Assembly: GCF_963668215.1 (NCBI RefSeq)
Contig: NZ_OY764190.1
Span: forward strand, 4,588,001 to 4,652,000
DNA length: 64,000 nt
Source: an uncultured Desulfosarcina sp.
Lineage (GTDB): Bacteria > Desulfobacterota > Desulfobacteria > Desulfobacterales > Desulfosarcinaceae
Direction: 5' to 3'
Shown: positions 42,193-51,726 of the stretch, in pieces
Layout: each line of letters opens with the position of its first letter
Position numbering within the stretch: the first letter of the stretch is position 1
Translations under genes and position numbers: made by a program
The notes under the pieces: generated by a model
Database searches by the model: none
What the model was told of the DNA's origin: nothing
What the model saw: only the letters and a program-made list of their open reading frames with translations

Positions 42193-44658
42193 TTACCGGA
42201 CAGCAGAGGACCGATAGCTGTCGATGTCCACCGCGTCGAACTGCTCCGGGGCCAGATATTGCCGGGCATATTTCTCGTAGACCCGGCCTTCCAGAAACAG
42301 GTCGAACAGATCCGCATCGATGTGGGCATCGTCGCGCATGCGACTCATGATGCCAAGGGCCTCGTTTACCGTTTTGGGGGTTTTATAGGGCCGGTCCGCG
42401 GCGGTCAGGGCTTCGAAGATGTCGGCGATGGCGATGATACGGGCCTGGACCGACATATCCTTTTTACTCAAACCCCGGGGATAGCCGGTTCCGTTCATGG
42501 TTTCGTGATGGGCTCCGGCAAACTCGGGCACCTGCTGTAAATACTCCGGGAAATCGAGCCTGTCGAGCATGATAATGGTCTGGATGATATGCTCGTTGAT
42601 TTTAAAGCGGTCCTCCGCCGACAGAGTGCCTTTACGGATGCTCAAATTGTAAAGCTCCCCCAGGTTGTACTGGTTTTCGGGGATTGCCATATTGAAACCA
42701 TAGCCGTTATCCATGAACGCGGCCGCCTTGGACCTGGGGACGATGTGCTCGGGTTTGTCGGCCAGCAGCGGTTCGATCGCCGGAAGAGATGGCGGCGGGA
42801 TCGGGTCTCTCAGCAGGGCTTCGTCCCGGGAGATGCCGATGCGGTCGTCAAGATGTCGTAGCCAGGTCCGAGAGGCGATTCGCTCAAGCCTTGCGATTTT
42901 CTCGTCGGCCATGACTTCTCCGCCGATATTGCATTGGGCCACAAAGGAAAAATCCTCGGCAATCCGCCGGCGGTCCTCTTCCAGCCGTTCCCGTAAGCAC
43001 GCCTCGTTTTCATCGCCAGCCAGGCGCCCACGATAATAATCGATCTCGGCATCGCGCAGCAGAACCTCGAAACGCGTTCGGATTTCATGGATCCGATTGG
43101 TAATCGTCTCCAGTTTGGTGGCTTTGTCCACGACAAATTCGGGTGTGGTGACCTTGCCGCAGTCATGCAGCCAGGCGGCCACCTCGAATTCCCAGCGTTG
43201 ATCTTCGGTATCCATGGAAAAATTGGCCAAAGGGCCTCTGTCGCTGTCACAGGCCGCTTCGGCAAGCATCTTCGCCAGTTCGGGGACCCGTGCACAGTGC
43301 CCGCCGGTATACGGAGACTTGGCGTCAATAGCCCCGGCGATGAGTCTGGTCAGGTCGCTGAACAGTTCGCGCTGCTGGTCGAGAAGTTTACGGATCGTGC
43401 GCTTCATCAGCACGAAGGCCCGGATCAGGGCATGAATCTCCTTGATGCTGGAATCGAAGGCCGCCGATTCCGAAAAATCGCGCCGACTGATCTTCCTGGA
43501 TTCCGCTTCCAGCAGGATCAGGGACCGAGATATTCTTTTCGAGGCCAGCAGCACCAGCGGCAGGGCAACCAGGAGCAGCAGGCTGGAAAACAGAAAGACG
43601 CGCTGCTGCATCCGCCGGATGTAGCCGGTAAAATCGAATACCGGTGCAATGGAAACCAGGATCTGGTCGACTTTCAGGTCCGCCTTGATGGGGGTCGCGC
43701 GCACCAGGTAGTCGGTTCCGTCGATTCGAATTTCCCGGGTGTGGTTGATATTGCCGTCCGGATTGTTTCGAACATCGGCCACCACGGATCGCACCCGCGG
43801 ATCGTCGGACGTCTCTGCCGTCATAAACGTCAGGGCCTCATGGGCGCCTGAGCGAACGGCATCCTGGGTGGGATGGGCGATAATCCGGCCCGAGCGGTCG
43901 AACAGAAACAACAGGCCGTTGTCCGAGACCTTCTGCTTCTTCAGCGAACGGGAAAACTGTTCCAGGGTGATATCGACGCCGAAAACCCCGCCGCCGTCAA
44001 TCAACCGCTTCGCACAGGTGATTCCGGGAAGACGGGTAGAAGAGAAAATATAAGGCCGGGTATAAAAGGCCGTCGTTTCCTTGTTTGCCCGGATATACCA
44101 GGGGCGCGTGCGGGGGTCGTAGCCCGGGTCGAGGTCGGATCTCTCGCCGATCACCTGCCGCTGCCGGTTCAGAAAAAGCCAGCGCTGCTTCAAGGCACCC
44201 TCGGTATCGTCTGCGATGGTGCGCAGGACAAAAAAAGCTTTTTCCGGCGCTTCGAACAGGCGGTGGACTTCGGGGCTCTGTCTGACGGCGGCGATCTGGA
44301 TGAACGCGCCGTCATCGTATCCCACATAAACGGAAAACAGTTCGCTGTTAAATTCCAGTGCAGAAAGCATCAGTTCCATGCCCGGGTGGGTCAACCCTCC
44401 ACCTACCGGGGGTGTGGCCATGCCCGGCATACGTGCCGCCGAACCGGCCAGAACGGCGACCGATTCCAGGGCACCTTCGTAGCGCTGCAAAACTTTTGCA
44501 TTGATTTCCGAAAAGAGGCGGTCAGCCGTCTGGAAAGCGGCAATTTTGCTTTCCCGGTGGGAAATCCATAAAAAAAGGCCGGTCAGGACGATGACGATAA
44601 AAACGATCAGCGTGGCGATTCCGACATAGAACGGGTAGCGTTTGATTCTCAGGGGCAT
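42193..44658 (-). CDS. dCache-HAMP-HD-GYP cyclic-di-GMP phosphodiesterase
   Basis: This 821-residue protein has a membrane helix (about residues 9-31), a periplasmic Cache-type sensor (about 35-335, with DPRTRPWYIRA), a second helix (about 345-370), a HAMP-like linker and an HD-GYP domain. The catalytic pairs HDCGK (about residue 495) and HHETMNGTGYPRGL (about 714) are both present, so cyclic-di-GMP hydrolysis is likely. They are about 218 residues apart, roughly 150 more than in typical HD-GYP domains, with an acidic helical insertion between. The start has GAGGAA upstream. Confidence 0.87.
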   Translation of the reverse strand: MPLRIKRYPFYVGIATLIVFIVIVLTGLFLWISHRESKIAAFQTADRLFSEINAKVLQRYEGALESVAVLAGSAARMPGMATPPVGGGLTHPGMELMLSALEFNSELFSVYVGYDDGAFIQIAAVRQSPEVHRLFEAPEKAFFVLRTIADDTEGALKQRWLFLNRQRQVIGERSDLDPGYDPRTRPWYIRANKETTAFYTRPYIFSSTRLPGITCAKRLIDGGGVFGVDITLEQFSRSLKKQKVSDNGLLFLFDRSGRIIAHPTQDAVRSGAHEALTFMTAETSDDPRVRSVVADVRNNPDGNINHTREIRIDGTDYLVRATPIKADLKVDQILVSIAPVFDFTGYIRRMQQRVFLFSSLLLLVALPLVLLASKRISRSLILLEAESRKISRRDFSESAAFDSSIKEIHALIRAFVLMKRTIRKLLDQQRELFSDLTRLIAGAIDAKSPYTGGHCARVPELAKMLAEAACDSDRGPLANFSMDTEDQRWEFEVAAWLHDCGKVTTPEFVVDKATKLETITNRIHEIRTRFEVLLRDAEIDYYRGRLAGDENEACLRERLEEDRRRIAEDFSFVAQCNIGGEVMADEKIARLERIASRTWLRHLDDRIGISRDEALLRDPIPPPSLPAIEPLLADKPEHIVPRSKAAAFMDNGYGFNMAIPENQYNLGELYNLSIRKGTLSAEDRFKINEHIIQTIIMLDRLDFPEYLQQVPEFAGAHHETMNGTGYPRGLSKKDMSVQARIIAIADIFEALTAADRPYKTPKTVNEALGIMSRMRDDAHIDADLFDLFLEGRVYEKYARQYLAPEQFDAVDIDSYRSSAVR

Positions 44659-44853
44659 GCCTGTTCCTCGATGACCTTCCGAAGGCGGGCGATTCCCTCG
44701 GTTTTCTTTTCGGTTGATTTCCGCTATTATAAGAACCGACGCGACAACCCTGGTGGTTGTGAAATCTCAGGGTTTTATCCGTGAGCGACCGCAACGGGCC
44801 GCAGACCGTTTTTTGACTGAAGCCTGAACCCTCCCATGGAAGGTAACGGATCC

Positions 44854-47820
44854 ATGATGTTGAGCACAAAGTCATTTTATAGCGAATCCGATTCCCGATT
44901 CAAGCTCTTTCACGAGTTGATGGCCCGCAAAATCGGCCATATCCTGCTGGTATCCACGCCTTACGACGCCTGGATCATGGAGGAGGACTGCCGGCTTTCC
45001 GAGAGGATCGTCAACGAGTACCGGGGGCTGAATCTCAGCAAGCCGCCTCGCCTGACCTGGGTCGCTTCCGCTGCCCGGGCCCTTGATGCCATCGATGACA
45101 GCTCCTTCGACATGGTGATTACCATGCCGCGCCTGGCGGATATGGATGCCGCCGCCCTGGGCCACAAGATTAAAGAGAAAGTCCCGGACCTTCCCGTGGT
45201 TTTGTTGTCTCACGATGCAATTCCTTCTCCCGAGAGGAAACAACCGGGCCATGCCCCGGGCATCGACCAGGTTTTTGTCTGGTCCGGAAACACGGATATC
45301 CTCGTGGCGCTGGTCAAATGCGCCGAAGACCGGATGAACGTGGAGCAGGACACCCGCTCGGCCGGGATTCGTGTGATTCTTCTGGTCGAGGATTCGCCTT
45401 ACTATCTGTCCTCCCTGCTTCCCATCCTCTACCGTGAACTCGTCAGCCAGACCCAGGCCGTCATGGAAGGCACCCTCAACGAAGAACACCGGCTGTTGAC
45501 CATGCGGGCGCGTCCGAAGATCCTGGTTGCCGGGAACTATGAACAAGCCATGGCGATCTACGAACGATACGAAGCCAATGTGCTCGGCGTCATATCCAGT
45601 GTGTATGTGGACAGAAACGGCCGTCCGGACCAAAACGCGGGGGTGGATTTTCTCGGCCATGTGTATCGGCGTCGCTTCGATATCCCGCTGCTGCTCACCG
45701 GTTTAAAACCGGGCGATGCCGAAACGGCGAAGAATTTTCCGGCGACTTTTATCGACAAGAATTCGGATACCCTGCACGAGGATGTGCAGCGGTTCGTAAA
45801 GAGACGTCTGGGATTCGGGGATTTCGTTTTCCGGACACCCGACGGTGCCGAAATCGGCCGGGCCTCCAATTTAAAGACTTTGGAACAGCGCCTGCGCACC
45901 ATCCCGGACGAATCTTTCCGGTATCACTGCCAGCAGAACGACTTTTCGCGCTGGCTGTTCGCCAGAACCGAAATGACGCTGGCCGCCCGGATACGGCCCA
46001 TCAGCGCTGGCGATTTTTCGGATATGGACAGTCATCGCCGGCACCTGGTTGCGATGATCGCCGACCGCCGCAGGGGCCGCCAGAAAGGCATCGTTGCCGA
46101 TTTCGATGCCGCCGACGCGGACTTTGATACGGAATTTTTCAAGATCGGCCAGGGTTCGCTGGGCGGAAAGGCGCGGGGGCTGGCTTTTATGGCCTCTCTG
46201 CTGGGCCGGAACCCGGATTTGCACAAGACCTATGACGGGGTGGATATTCTGGTTCCCCAAACCCTGGTCATCACCACCGACGGATTCGAATCCTTCGTGG
46301 AAACCAACCGGCTGCGCCATCTGTCCAAGTCCGACATGCCCGACGAGAAGATCGCCGAGTGCTTCGTCAACGGCCAATTCCCCGTATGGATCGAAGAAAA
46401 GCTGAGGCACTACCTGCGCCAGGTGACCTACCCTTTGGCCATCCGATCCTCCAGCCTGCTGGAGGACGCCCAATTCAGGGCTTATGCCGGGCTCTACCGC
46501 ACGTACATGATCACCAACGACTGTCCTGACCTGGAACAGCGCCTGAAGCATCTGATTCATGCCATCAAGCTGGTTTACGCGTCTACTTACTACAAGGGCC
46601 CTAAGATGTTTTCCAGGCGCGTCGGCCACCGCACGGAAGAGGAAAAGATGGCCGTTATCATCCAGAAGCTGGTCGGTGATCAATATGAAGATGCCTTCTA
46701 CCCGACATTTTCCGGCGTGGCCCAGTCCCATAATTACTACCCGTTCGCCCGCATGAAGCCCGAAGAGGGCATTGTCACAGTTGCCATGGGACTGGGAAAA
46801 ACGGTGGTCGAAGGAGAGAAAACGCTTCGATTTTCTCCGGCCCATCCCCAGTTGCTGCCCCAGCGTTCCACCGTGGAAGACATCCTCGACAACTCCCAGC
46901 GCAATTTTTACGCCCTTAAAATGGAGAAAACCTGTCAATTCCTGGATACCAACGATGGGTCCAATCTCTGGTATCGTGAGGTGGCCGAGGCCGAAGAAGA
47001 ACTCCCGGTGCAGCTGCTTGCCAGTACCTATGTGCCGGAAGAGCACCGCATCCGGGATACGCTTCATATCCCGGGGCAACGGGTGCTGACCTTCGCCCGA
47101 ATTCTCAAATACCGTGAGTTCCCCCTGGCCGATATCCTGAAAGATATGCTCGCCTTAGGATCCCGGGGGATGGGCTGCCCGGTGGAAATGGAATTTTCGG
47201 TCAACCTGACGGAAGGAAGCGACAGGCGGCCGCAGTTCGCCTTTTTGCAGTTGCGCCCCATGACGGCCCGGGCCGAGTTGGAACAGGTATCCATCTCCGA
47301 ACGGGAGATCGAAGAGGCTTTCTGTTATTCCGTCCATGCCCTGGGAAATGCAAAAAACAGTGAGATGGCGGACATCGTTTTCGTGAAACCGGAATCCTTC
47401 GATCCGGCCAAAACCGTGCAGATGGTCAAGGAGATCGGCAGGATCAACGCATCTTTGCTCAAGGAAAACCGGAAATTTTTACTCATTGGCCCGGGACGTT
47501 GGGGAACGGCGGATCGATGGCTCGGAATCCCCGTTGCCTGGGCGGACATATCCGGTGTGGGCGCCATGATCGAAACCCAGTCCGAACGACTGCGGGCCGA
47601 ACCTTCCCAGGGCTCTCATTTTTTTCACAACATTACGACCCTGGGAATCCATTACATCACGGTTTTTGAATCGGATGGCAGCAGGCTCGACTGGGGTTGG
47701 CTGACGGCCTTGCCACGGATGAGCGACGGCAATTTCCTCGCCCATGTTCGGCTGGACCGTCCGGTGACGCTCAAAGTTGACGGTCGTACATCCAAGTGTG
47801 TCATCGTCAATGACAGTTGA
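44854..47820 (+). CDS. Receiver-like domains plus PEP/pyruvate-binding (PpsA/PPDK-type) protein
   Basis: This 988-residue protein starts with two receiver-like folds (about residues 15-140 and 170-320; HILLVSTPYDAWIM, RVILLVEDSPYYL). Both appear to lack the phospho-accepting Asp (DMVITMPRL and VLGVISSVYVD where a D is expected). From about residue 429 it has the PEP-synthase/PPDK N-terminal ATP-grasp domain (KIGQGSLGGKARGLAF, then LAIRSSSLLEDAQ). No phospho-His swivel or PEP-binding C-terminal domain follows, so it is not a complete PEP synthase. It may phosphorylate a partner or act in signalling. The ATG at 44836 is an alternative start. It precedes glutamate dehydrogenase. Confidence 0.82.
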   Translation: MMLSTKSFYSESDSRFKLFHELMARKIGHILLVSTPYDAWIMEEDCRLSERIVNEYRGLNLSKPPRLTWVASAARALDAIDDSSFDMVITMPRLADMDAAALGHKIKEKVPDLPVVLLSHDAIPSPERKQPGHAPGIDQVFVWSGNTDILVALVKCAEDRMNVEQDTRSAGIRVILLVEDSPYYLSSLLPILYRELVSQTQAVMEGTLNEEHRLLTMRARPKILVAGNYEQAMAIYERYEANVLGVISSVYVDRNGRPDQNAGVDFLGHVYRRRFDIPLLLTGLKPGDAETAKNFPATFIDKNSDTLHEDVQRFVKRRLGFGDFVFRTPDGAEIGRASNLKTLEQRLRTIPDESFRYHCQQNDFSRWLFARTEMTLAARIRPISAGDFSDMDSHRRHLVAMIADRRRGRQKGIVADFDAADADFDTEFFKIGQGSLGGKARGLAFMASLLGRNPDLHKTYDGVDILVPQTLVITTDGFESFVETNRLRHLSKSDMPDEKIAECFVNGQFPVWIEEKLRHYLRQVTYPLAIRSSSLLEDAQFRAYAGLYRTYMITNDCPDLEQRLKHLIHAIKLVYASTYYKGPKMFSRRVGHRTEEEKMAVIIQKLVGDQYEDAFYPTFSGVAQSHNYYPFARMKPEEGIVTVAMGLGKTVVEGEKTLRFSPAHPQLLPQRSTVEDILDNSQRNFYALKMEKTCQFLDTNDGSNLWYREVAEAEEELPVQLLASTYVPEEHRIRDTLHIPGQRVLTFARILKYREFPLADILKDMLALGSRGMGCPVEMEFSVNLTEGSDRRPQFAFLQLRPMTARAELEQVSISEREIEEAFCYSVHALGNAKNSEMADIVFVKPESFDPAKTVQMVKEIGRINASLLKENRKFLLIGPGRWGTADRWLGIPVAWADISGVGAMIETQSERLRAEPSQGSHFFHNITTLGIHYITVFESDGSRLDWGWLTALPRMSDGNFLAHVRLDRPVTLKVDGRTSKCVIVNDS

Positions 47821-47916
47821 GCAAGGGCACGTCGCCGTGGTAAGAGGAAACTACCGGGTCAAACCCCGATGTGAACGTGGGACGGCCGTTTACCCATCCG
47901 AAAGAAAGGAAAACCC

Positions 47917-49266
47917 ATGTCTGACATTTTACAGTTGGTAAAAGAGAGAGATCCCGGTGAACGTGAGTTTCATCAGGCGGTCATGGAGGTGATGGCTTCG
48001 ATCCAGCCGGTGATGGACCGCAATCCCGAGTATCGGGCGGCCAAGATTCTGGAGCGGCTGGTGGAACCCGAGCGGGTGATCCTCTTCCGGGTGCCCTGGG
48101 TGGACGACCAGGGCGAAATCCAGGTCAACCGGGGCTACCGCATCGAAATGAACAGCGCCATCGGTCCTTACAAAGGCGGGCTGCGCTTTCATCCCTCGGT
48201 GAACCTGGGGATTCTCAAGTTTCTGGCTTTCGAGCAGGTCTTTAAAAACGCCCTGACGACCCTGCCCATGGGCGGCGGCAAGGGGGGCTCGGATTTCAAC
48301 CCCAAGGGCAAGAGCGACATGGAAGTGATGCGCTTTTGCCAGAGCTTCATGGCCGAACTGTTCCGCCATATCGGACCGGATACGGACGTGCCGGCCGGCG
48401 ACATCGGCGTGGGGGCCCGGGAGATCGGCTATCTGTTCGGCATGTACAAGAAGCTGAAGAACGAGTTCACCGGGGTGCTTACGGGCAAGAGCCTGGGCTG
48501 GGGCGGCAGCCTGATCCGTCCCGAGGCCACGGGCTACGGGTCGGTCTATTTTGCCGCCGAAATGCTGGCCACCCGCAGCGAAACGCTGGAAGGCAAGACC
48601 TGTCTGGTGTCCGGCTCGGGCAACGTGGCCCAGTACACCCTGGAAAAGCTGCTGGACCTGGGGGCCAAACCGGTGACCTGTTCGGATTCTTCCGGGTACG
48701 TCTACGACGCGGCAGGCATCGACCGGGACAAGCTGGCCTTTTTGATGAACCTGAAGAACGTGCGCCGTGGCCGGGTAAAGGAATACACCGATAAATATCC
48801 GGATGCCGTCTACACCGAGGCTGATCCGGAAGCGGATGTCAACCCGCTGTGGAACCACAAGGCGGACTGCGCCTTTCCGTCGGCCACACAGAACGAGATC
48901 AACGCCAAAGACGCCCAAAATCTGGTGGACAACGGCGTGGCCGTGGTCTGCGAAGGGGCCAACATGCCCACGGTGCCCGAAGGCATCGACATCTTCATCG
49001 AGAACAAAATGCTCTACGGCCCGGGCAAGGCGGCCAATGCCGGCGGCGTTTCCGTATCGGGACTGGAGATGACCCAGAACTCCATGCGGCTGGCTTGGAC
49101 CCGCGAGGAGGTGGACAACCGGCTGCAGATGATCATGAAGAGCATTCACAAGACCTGCCTGGATGCGGCCGAGCAGTACGGCACACCGGGCAACTACATG
49201 AACGGGGCCAACATCGCCGGCTTCGTCAAGGTGGTGGAAGCCATGCTCGACCAGGGGGTTGTGTGA
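47917..49266 (+). CDS. gdhA: NADP-type glutamate dehydrogenase
   Basis: The 449-residue protein matches hexameric bacterial GDH: GPYKGGLRFHPSVN and PMGGGKGGSDFNPKGKSD (active-site Lys), VPAGDIGVGAREIGYL, and a Rossmann region SGSGNVAQYTLEKL. It makes glutamate from 2-oxoglutarate and ammonia. The start has GAAAGGAAAA nearby. A bidirectional terminator follows. Confidence 0.95.
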   Translation: MSDILQLVKERDPGEREFHQAVMEVMASIQPVMDRNPEYRAAKILERLVEPERVILFRVPWVDDQGEIQVNRGYRIEMNSAIGPYKGGLRFHPSVNLGILKFLAFEQVFKNALTTLPMGGGKGGSDFNPKGKSDMEVMRFCQSFMAELFRHIGPDTDVPAGDIGVGAREIGYLFGMYKKLKNEFTGVLTGKSLGWGGSLIRPEATGYGSVYFAAEMLATRSETLEGKTCLVSGSGNVAQYTLEKLLDLGAKPVTCSDSSGYVYDAAGIDRDKLAFLMNLKNVRRGRVKEYTDKYPDAVYTEADPEADVNPLWNHKADCAFPSATQNEINAKDAQNLVDNGVAVVCEGANMPTVPEGIDIFIENKMLYGPGKAANAGGVSVSGLEMTQNSMRLAWTREEVDNRLQMIMKSIHKTCLDAAEQYGTPGNYMNGANIAGFVKVVEAMLDQGVV

Positions 49267-49323
49267 AAGGCGGTAAAGCCTGCGTTTGGTTGAGAAGGTG
49301 ACGGGCTGAGGAAGCGGCACCAT

Positions 49324-49369
49324 AAAAAAAAGCGGCGCACCCTGTTTTACAAGGGGCGCCGCTTTTGTC
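49324..49369. terminator. Bidirectional terminator between gdhA and the cold-shock gene
   Basis: AGCGGCGC (49331-49338) pairs with GCGCCGCT (49356-49363). An A-run precedes and a T-run follows, so it can stop both gdhA (+) and csp (-). Confidence 0.85.
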
Positions 49370-49386
49370 GTCAGCCTGCTTTTTTG

Positions 49387-49590
49387 CTACACTCTTACAA
49401 CATTGGCAGCAGCCGGGCCACGGTCGGTCTGTTCCACATCGAAGGTCACCCGGTCTCCCTCCGAGAGGGTTTTGAAACCCTCCGCTTTAATGGAAGAGAA
49501 ATGGACGAAAATATCGCCCTGACCGTCTTCCTGTTCGATGAAACCAAACCCTTTCTTGTCACTGAACCATTTTACTACACCGTTTGCCAT
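49387..49590 (-). CDS. Cold-shock-domain RNA-binding protein
   Basis: This 67-residue CspA-type protein has RNP1 KGFGFIE and RNP2 IFVHFSS in a complete cold-shock domain (VKWFSDKKGFGFIEQEDGQ). It acts as a single-stranded nucleic-acid-binding chaperone. Confidence 0.95.
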   Translation of the reverse strand: MANGVVKWFSDKKGFGFIEQEDGQGDIFVHFSSIKAEGFKTLSEGDRVTFDVEQTDRGPAAANVVRV

Positions 49591-49766
49591 TTCTGCGGTC
49601 TCCTTGAAAATAAGTAAACATCCCGGTCTCGAAGCCTGGTTGCCACTGAAAAAGGTGATCTCCTCCCCTGCACAAGACCTTTCCGGCCTGTGGCCGGACC
49701 ATACCCCCTACGATCCCCTGTTTAAGAATACGATTATCCTTGATCGAATCTTGAAAAAGATTTCGA

Positions 49767-50114
49767 TTACAGGCCGTATATTGAGTAAACTCCCCGGCCG
49801 ATCCGCTTCATTTTGCCTTTCTGGCAGGCGCGGTGAACGATATTGCTGATCTGCTTTTCAGTAAAACCGGATTTTCCCCGCAACGATTCAACGGAGATTC
49901 CTTTTTTGAACCGCTTCATGATGGTGAGAACCTGGTCGGTGGGCGTGGTTGCTCTGGCCTTGGGGGCCGCCTTTTTTTTCGCGGTTCTTGCCACTCTTTT
50001 CTTGGCGGCTTTTTTAGGAGTGCTGTCTAATGCTTTGGCCAGTGTTTCGGTTTTTTTTGCTAGAGCGTTCAACTGCCTTGCGATGGCTTTTAGATCGTTG
50101 GCTGCTTTTTTCAT
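49767..50114 (-). CDS. Histone-H1-like basic linker plus winged-helix protein
   Basis: This 115-residue protein starts at an ATG behind AAGGAGGACT; a longer frame lacks a site. Residues about 1-30 form a helix, about 31-60 are a Lys/Ala/Arg-rich tail (PKKAAKKRVARTAKKKAAPK), and about 65-115 look like a small winged-helix (QVLTIMKRFKKGISVESLRG, then GVYSIYGL). Similar AlgP/H1-like proteins bind DNA non-specifically, and the fused helical domain may give specificity. No partner gene is adjacent. Confidence 0.68.
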   Translation of the reverse strand: MKKAANDLKAIARQLNALAKKTETLAKALDSTPKKAAKKRVARTAKKKAAPKARATTPTDQVLTIMKRFKKGISVESLRGKSGFTEKQISNIVHRACQKGKMKRIGRGVYSIYGL

Positions 50115-50461
50115 AACTTGAGTCCTCCTTGTAAAGGGTGGGCAATTGTGCACCTCTCAACAGGCCGTCTTTATTTGGCAACCTGCCGCTTAAAATATAT
50201 TGAGAAAGAACGAGGCACCGCCCGATGGATCGACAATCCTGAAGCGTATGCGAGCGGCAACTCGGTTGTTTTCTATGCCTGAATACCGCAGGGTAACCGG
50301 CTCGAGTGGCGTTGCCGTGTTAATAATGAGCATGGCGCAATCAAAAATGTCGAAGAATAGCGATGAGAACAAGGTGATAGAAAGTTGCAACGCACTATGA
50401 GAACGAGCATAAAGGATCACTGGATAAATGTCAAGCTGCCAGAATATCTCCGAAAAACGAC
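50115..50461. other. Gene-free 347-base stretch
   Basis: A 76-residue frame on the minus strand (50190-50420) has no ribosome-binding site or recognisable family. I see no RNA gene, repeat or terminator. Confidence 0.4.
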
Positions 50462-51052
50462 CTACCAGACTTTTACCGGACCTGTATCCAAGTGCACGAA
50501 ATCGGAGGAGGGGTAATACCCCACTCCGCCCGAATGCAGGCCAATGGCAAGCTCCCGGATATCTTCCGTCCGGAACCCCGGGATTCGGATGTCAATGGCG
50601 CGTCCCTTCATATGCAGGCTGTTTTTCGCAACGCCTCTGGAGATTTTTCTCAGTGCCGCATTGGTTTCCGGAGAACGATATCCTGATATGATGCTGATCG
50701 GTTCAGTGGTCCTGATTTTCGTGACAATGCGGTGAAGCAGATCCAGCAGGTTGGGATCCACCGGCTTGATTTCACCGGTGCGGTGGTCCCGCATGACGTT
50801 GCTGATTCGACCGACCGCACGGTGAATCAGCTTCCCATGGGAGCGGTAGCAGGTGGAAAGCGATTCTCCCGTATGAATGTTGTAGAAAGAGAGGATTTGA
50901 TGCTCGGGAGCTTGAACCGCCATTGCAGAACAGGGAAGAAGGGTCAATGCAGCAGAGGCGCTCATCTTAAGAAAGGTTCGCCGGTTGGTAAGAAAAGGGG
51001 CGTTGCCATTCATCGCCGGATGTTTCCTGCTTTTTCGATACTTCGGGCGCAT
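50462..51052 (-). CDS. Tat-exported DUF882/YcbK-type peptidase-like protein
   Basis: The 196-residue protein has a twin-arginine signal (NRRTFLKMSASAALTLL) in the first 45 residues. It then has the YcbK/DUF882 (peptidase M15) pattern: ISGYRSPETNAAL, SLHMKGRAIDIRIPG and VGYYPSSDFVHLDTG, giving a His/Asp/His zinc site. Family members trim or bind peptidoglycan in the periplasm. The ATG at 51013 is an equally possible start. Confidence 0.82.
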   Translation of the reverse strand: MRPKYRKSRKHPAMNGNAPFLTNRRTFLKMSASAALTLLPCSAMAVQAPEHQILSFYNIHTGESLSTCYRSHGKLIHRAVGRISNVMRDHRTGEIKPVDPNLLDLLHRIVTKIRTTEPISIISGYRSPETNAALRKISRGVAKNSLHMKGRAIDIRIPGFRTEDIRELAIGLHSGGVGYYPSSDFVHLDTGPVKVW

Positions 51053-51294
51053 CGGTTACCTTGCCAGTTGCCGACGGATCGCTTTGTGGCAGCCGCAGGA
51101 TAAGGACTCTTTTGAAAAAATGTAAAAAAAAACGATATGACTGTCAAGAGGTGTCGATCAGGTTTAAGATTTTTCACCATCGGGCCGATAAAAGAACGTA
51201 TAGGTCAGCCTCGGTGCAATCCCCCGATCGATCCCGTCGACGTTTCGGCATCATTCACGATGCCACGGAACGGCTGAGGCACGAATCGTCAACC

Positions 51295-51630
51295 ATGACG
51301 CAGAAATTCAACGTCGAGGAGTTTGAACGTACTGGAATGGAAATGGATGCAAAACTTGCAAACAAGGCTAAAACGAACCCGCATGGGAGCAATGATAAAA
51401 GCTTGGCCCCTTGCCGAAGGACAGGACTCGATCGGAGATGGATCCCCTCGAAGAACCATCACCCGGAAAGACGGAGAGGAGGAGACAGGCGGTCCATGCT
51501 GCAAAGATCGTTCTCGGATCCGCTGGAGTTGGACGCTCCCGAAAAGACGGATTATACAATTGACGGCTTCGATGGGGTCCCGGAAGCGTTGGAATCGGAA
51601 CCACCGACGGCTGCGCCCGATAAAAACTGA
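51295..51630 (+). CDS. Small RRxGxDRR-motif protein of unknown function
   Basis: This 111-residue frame begins at ATG 51295, is rich in charged residues and contains the repeated basic motif RRTGLDRRW and ERRRGGDRRS. The motif recurs in many short proteins of sulfate-reducing Desulfobacterota but has no assigned function that I know of. No clear ribosome-binding site is seen, so the call is tentative. The stretch between it and the peptidase gene shows nothing recognisable. Confidence 0.5.
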   Translation: MTQKFNVEEFERTGMEMDAKLANKAKTNPHGSNDKSLAPCRRTGLDRRWIPSKNHHPERRRGGDRRSMLQRSFSDPLELDAPEKTDYTIDGFDGVPEALESEPPTAAPDKN

Positions 51631-51726
51631 ATGCACGAATCACCGGGGAATCGCGATGATCATATGCTGCGCGAAAGAAGATGAACTCCCCTTCTCACAA
51701 TGCCGTAAGAATTTCCGATCATCGGG

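Noticed and set aside
45871..47079. Minus-strand open frame within the PEP-synthase-like gene (also 47929-49323 opposite gdhA)
   Set aside because: Antisense shadows of GC-biased genes without family features.
50190..50420. 76-codon minus-strand frame in the gap before the peptidase-like gene
   Set aside because: No ribosome-binding site, no family resemblance, unclear start.
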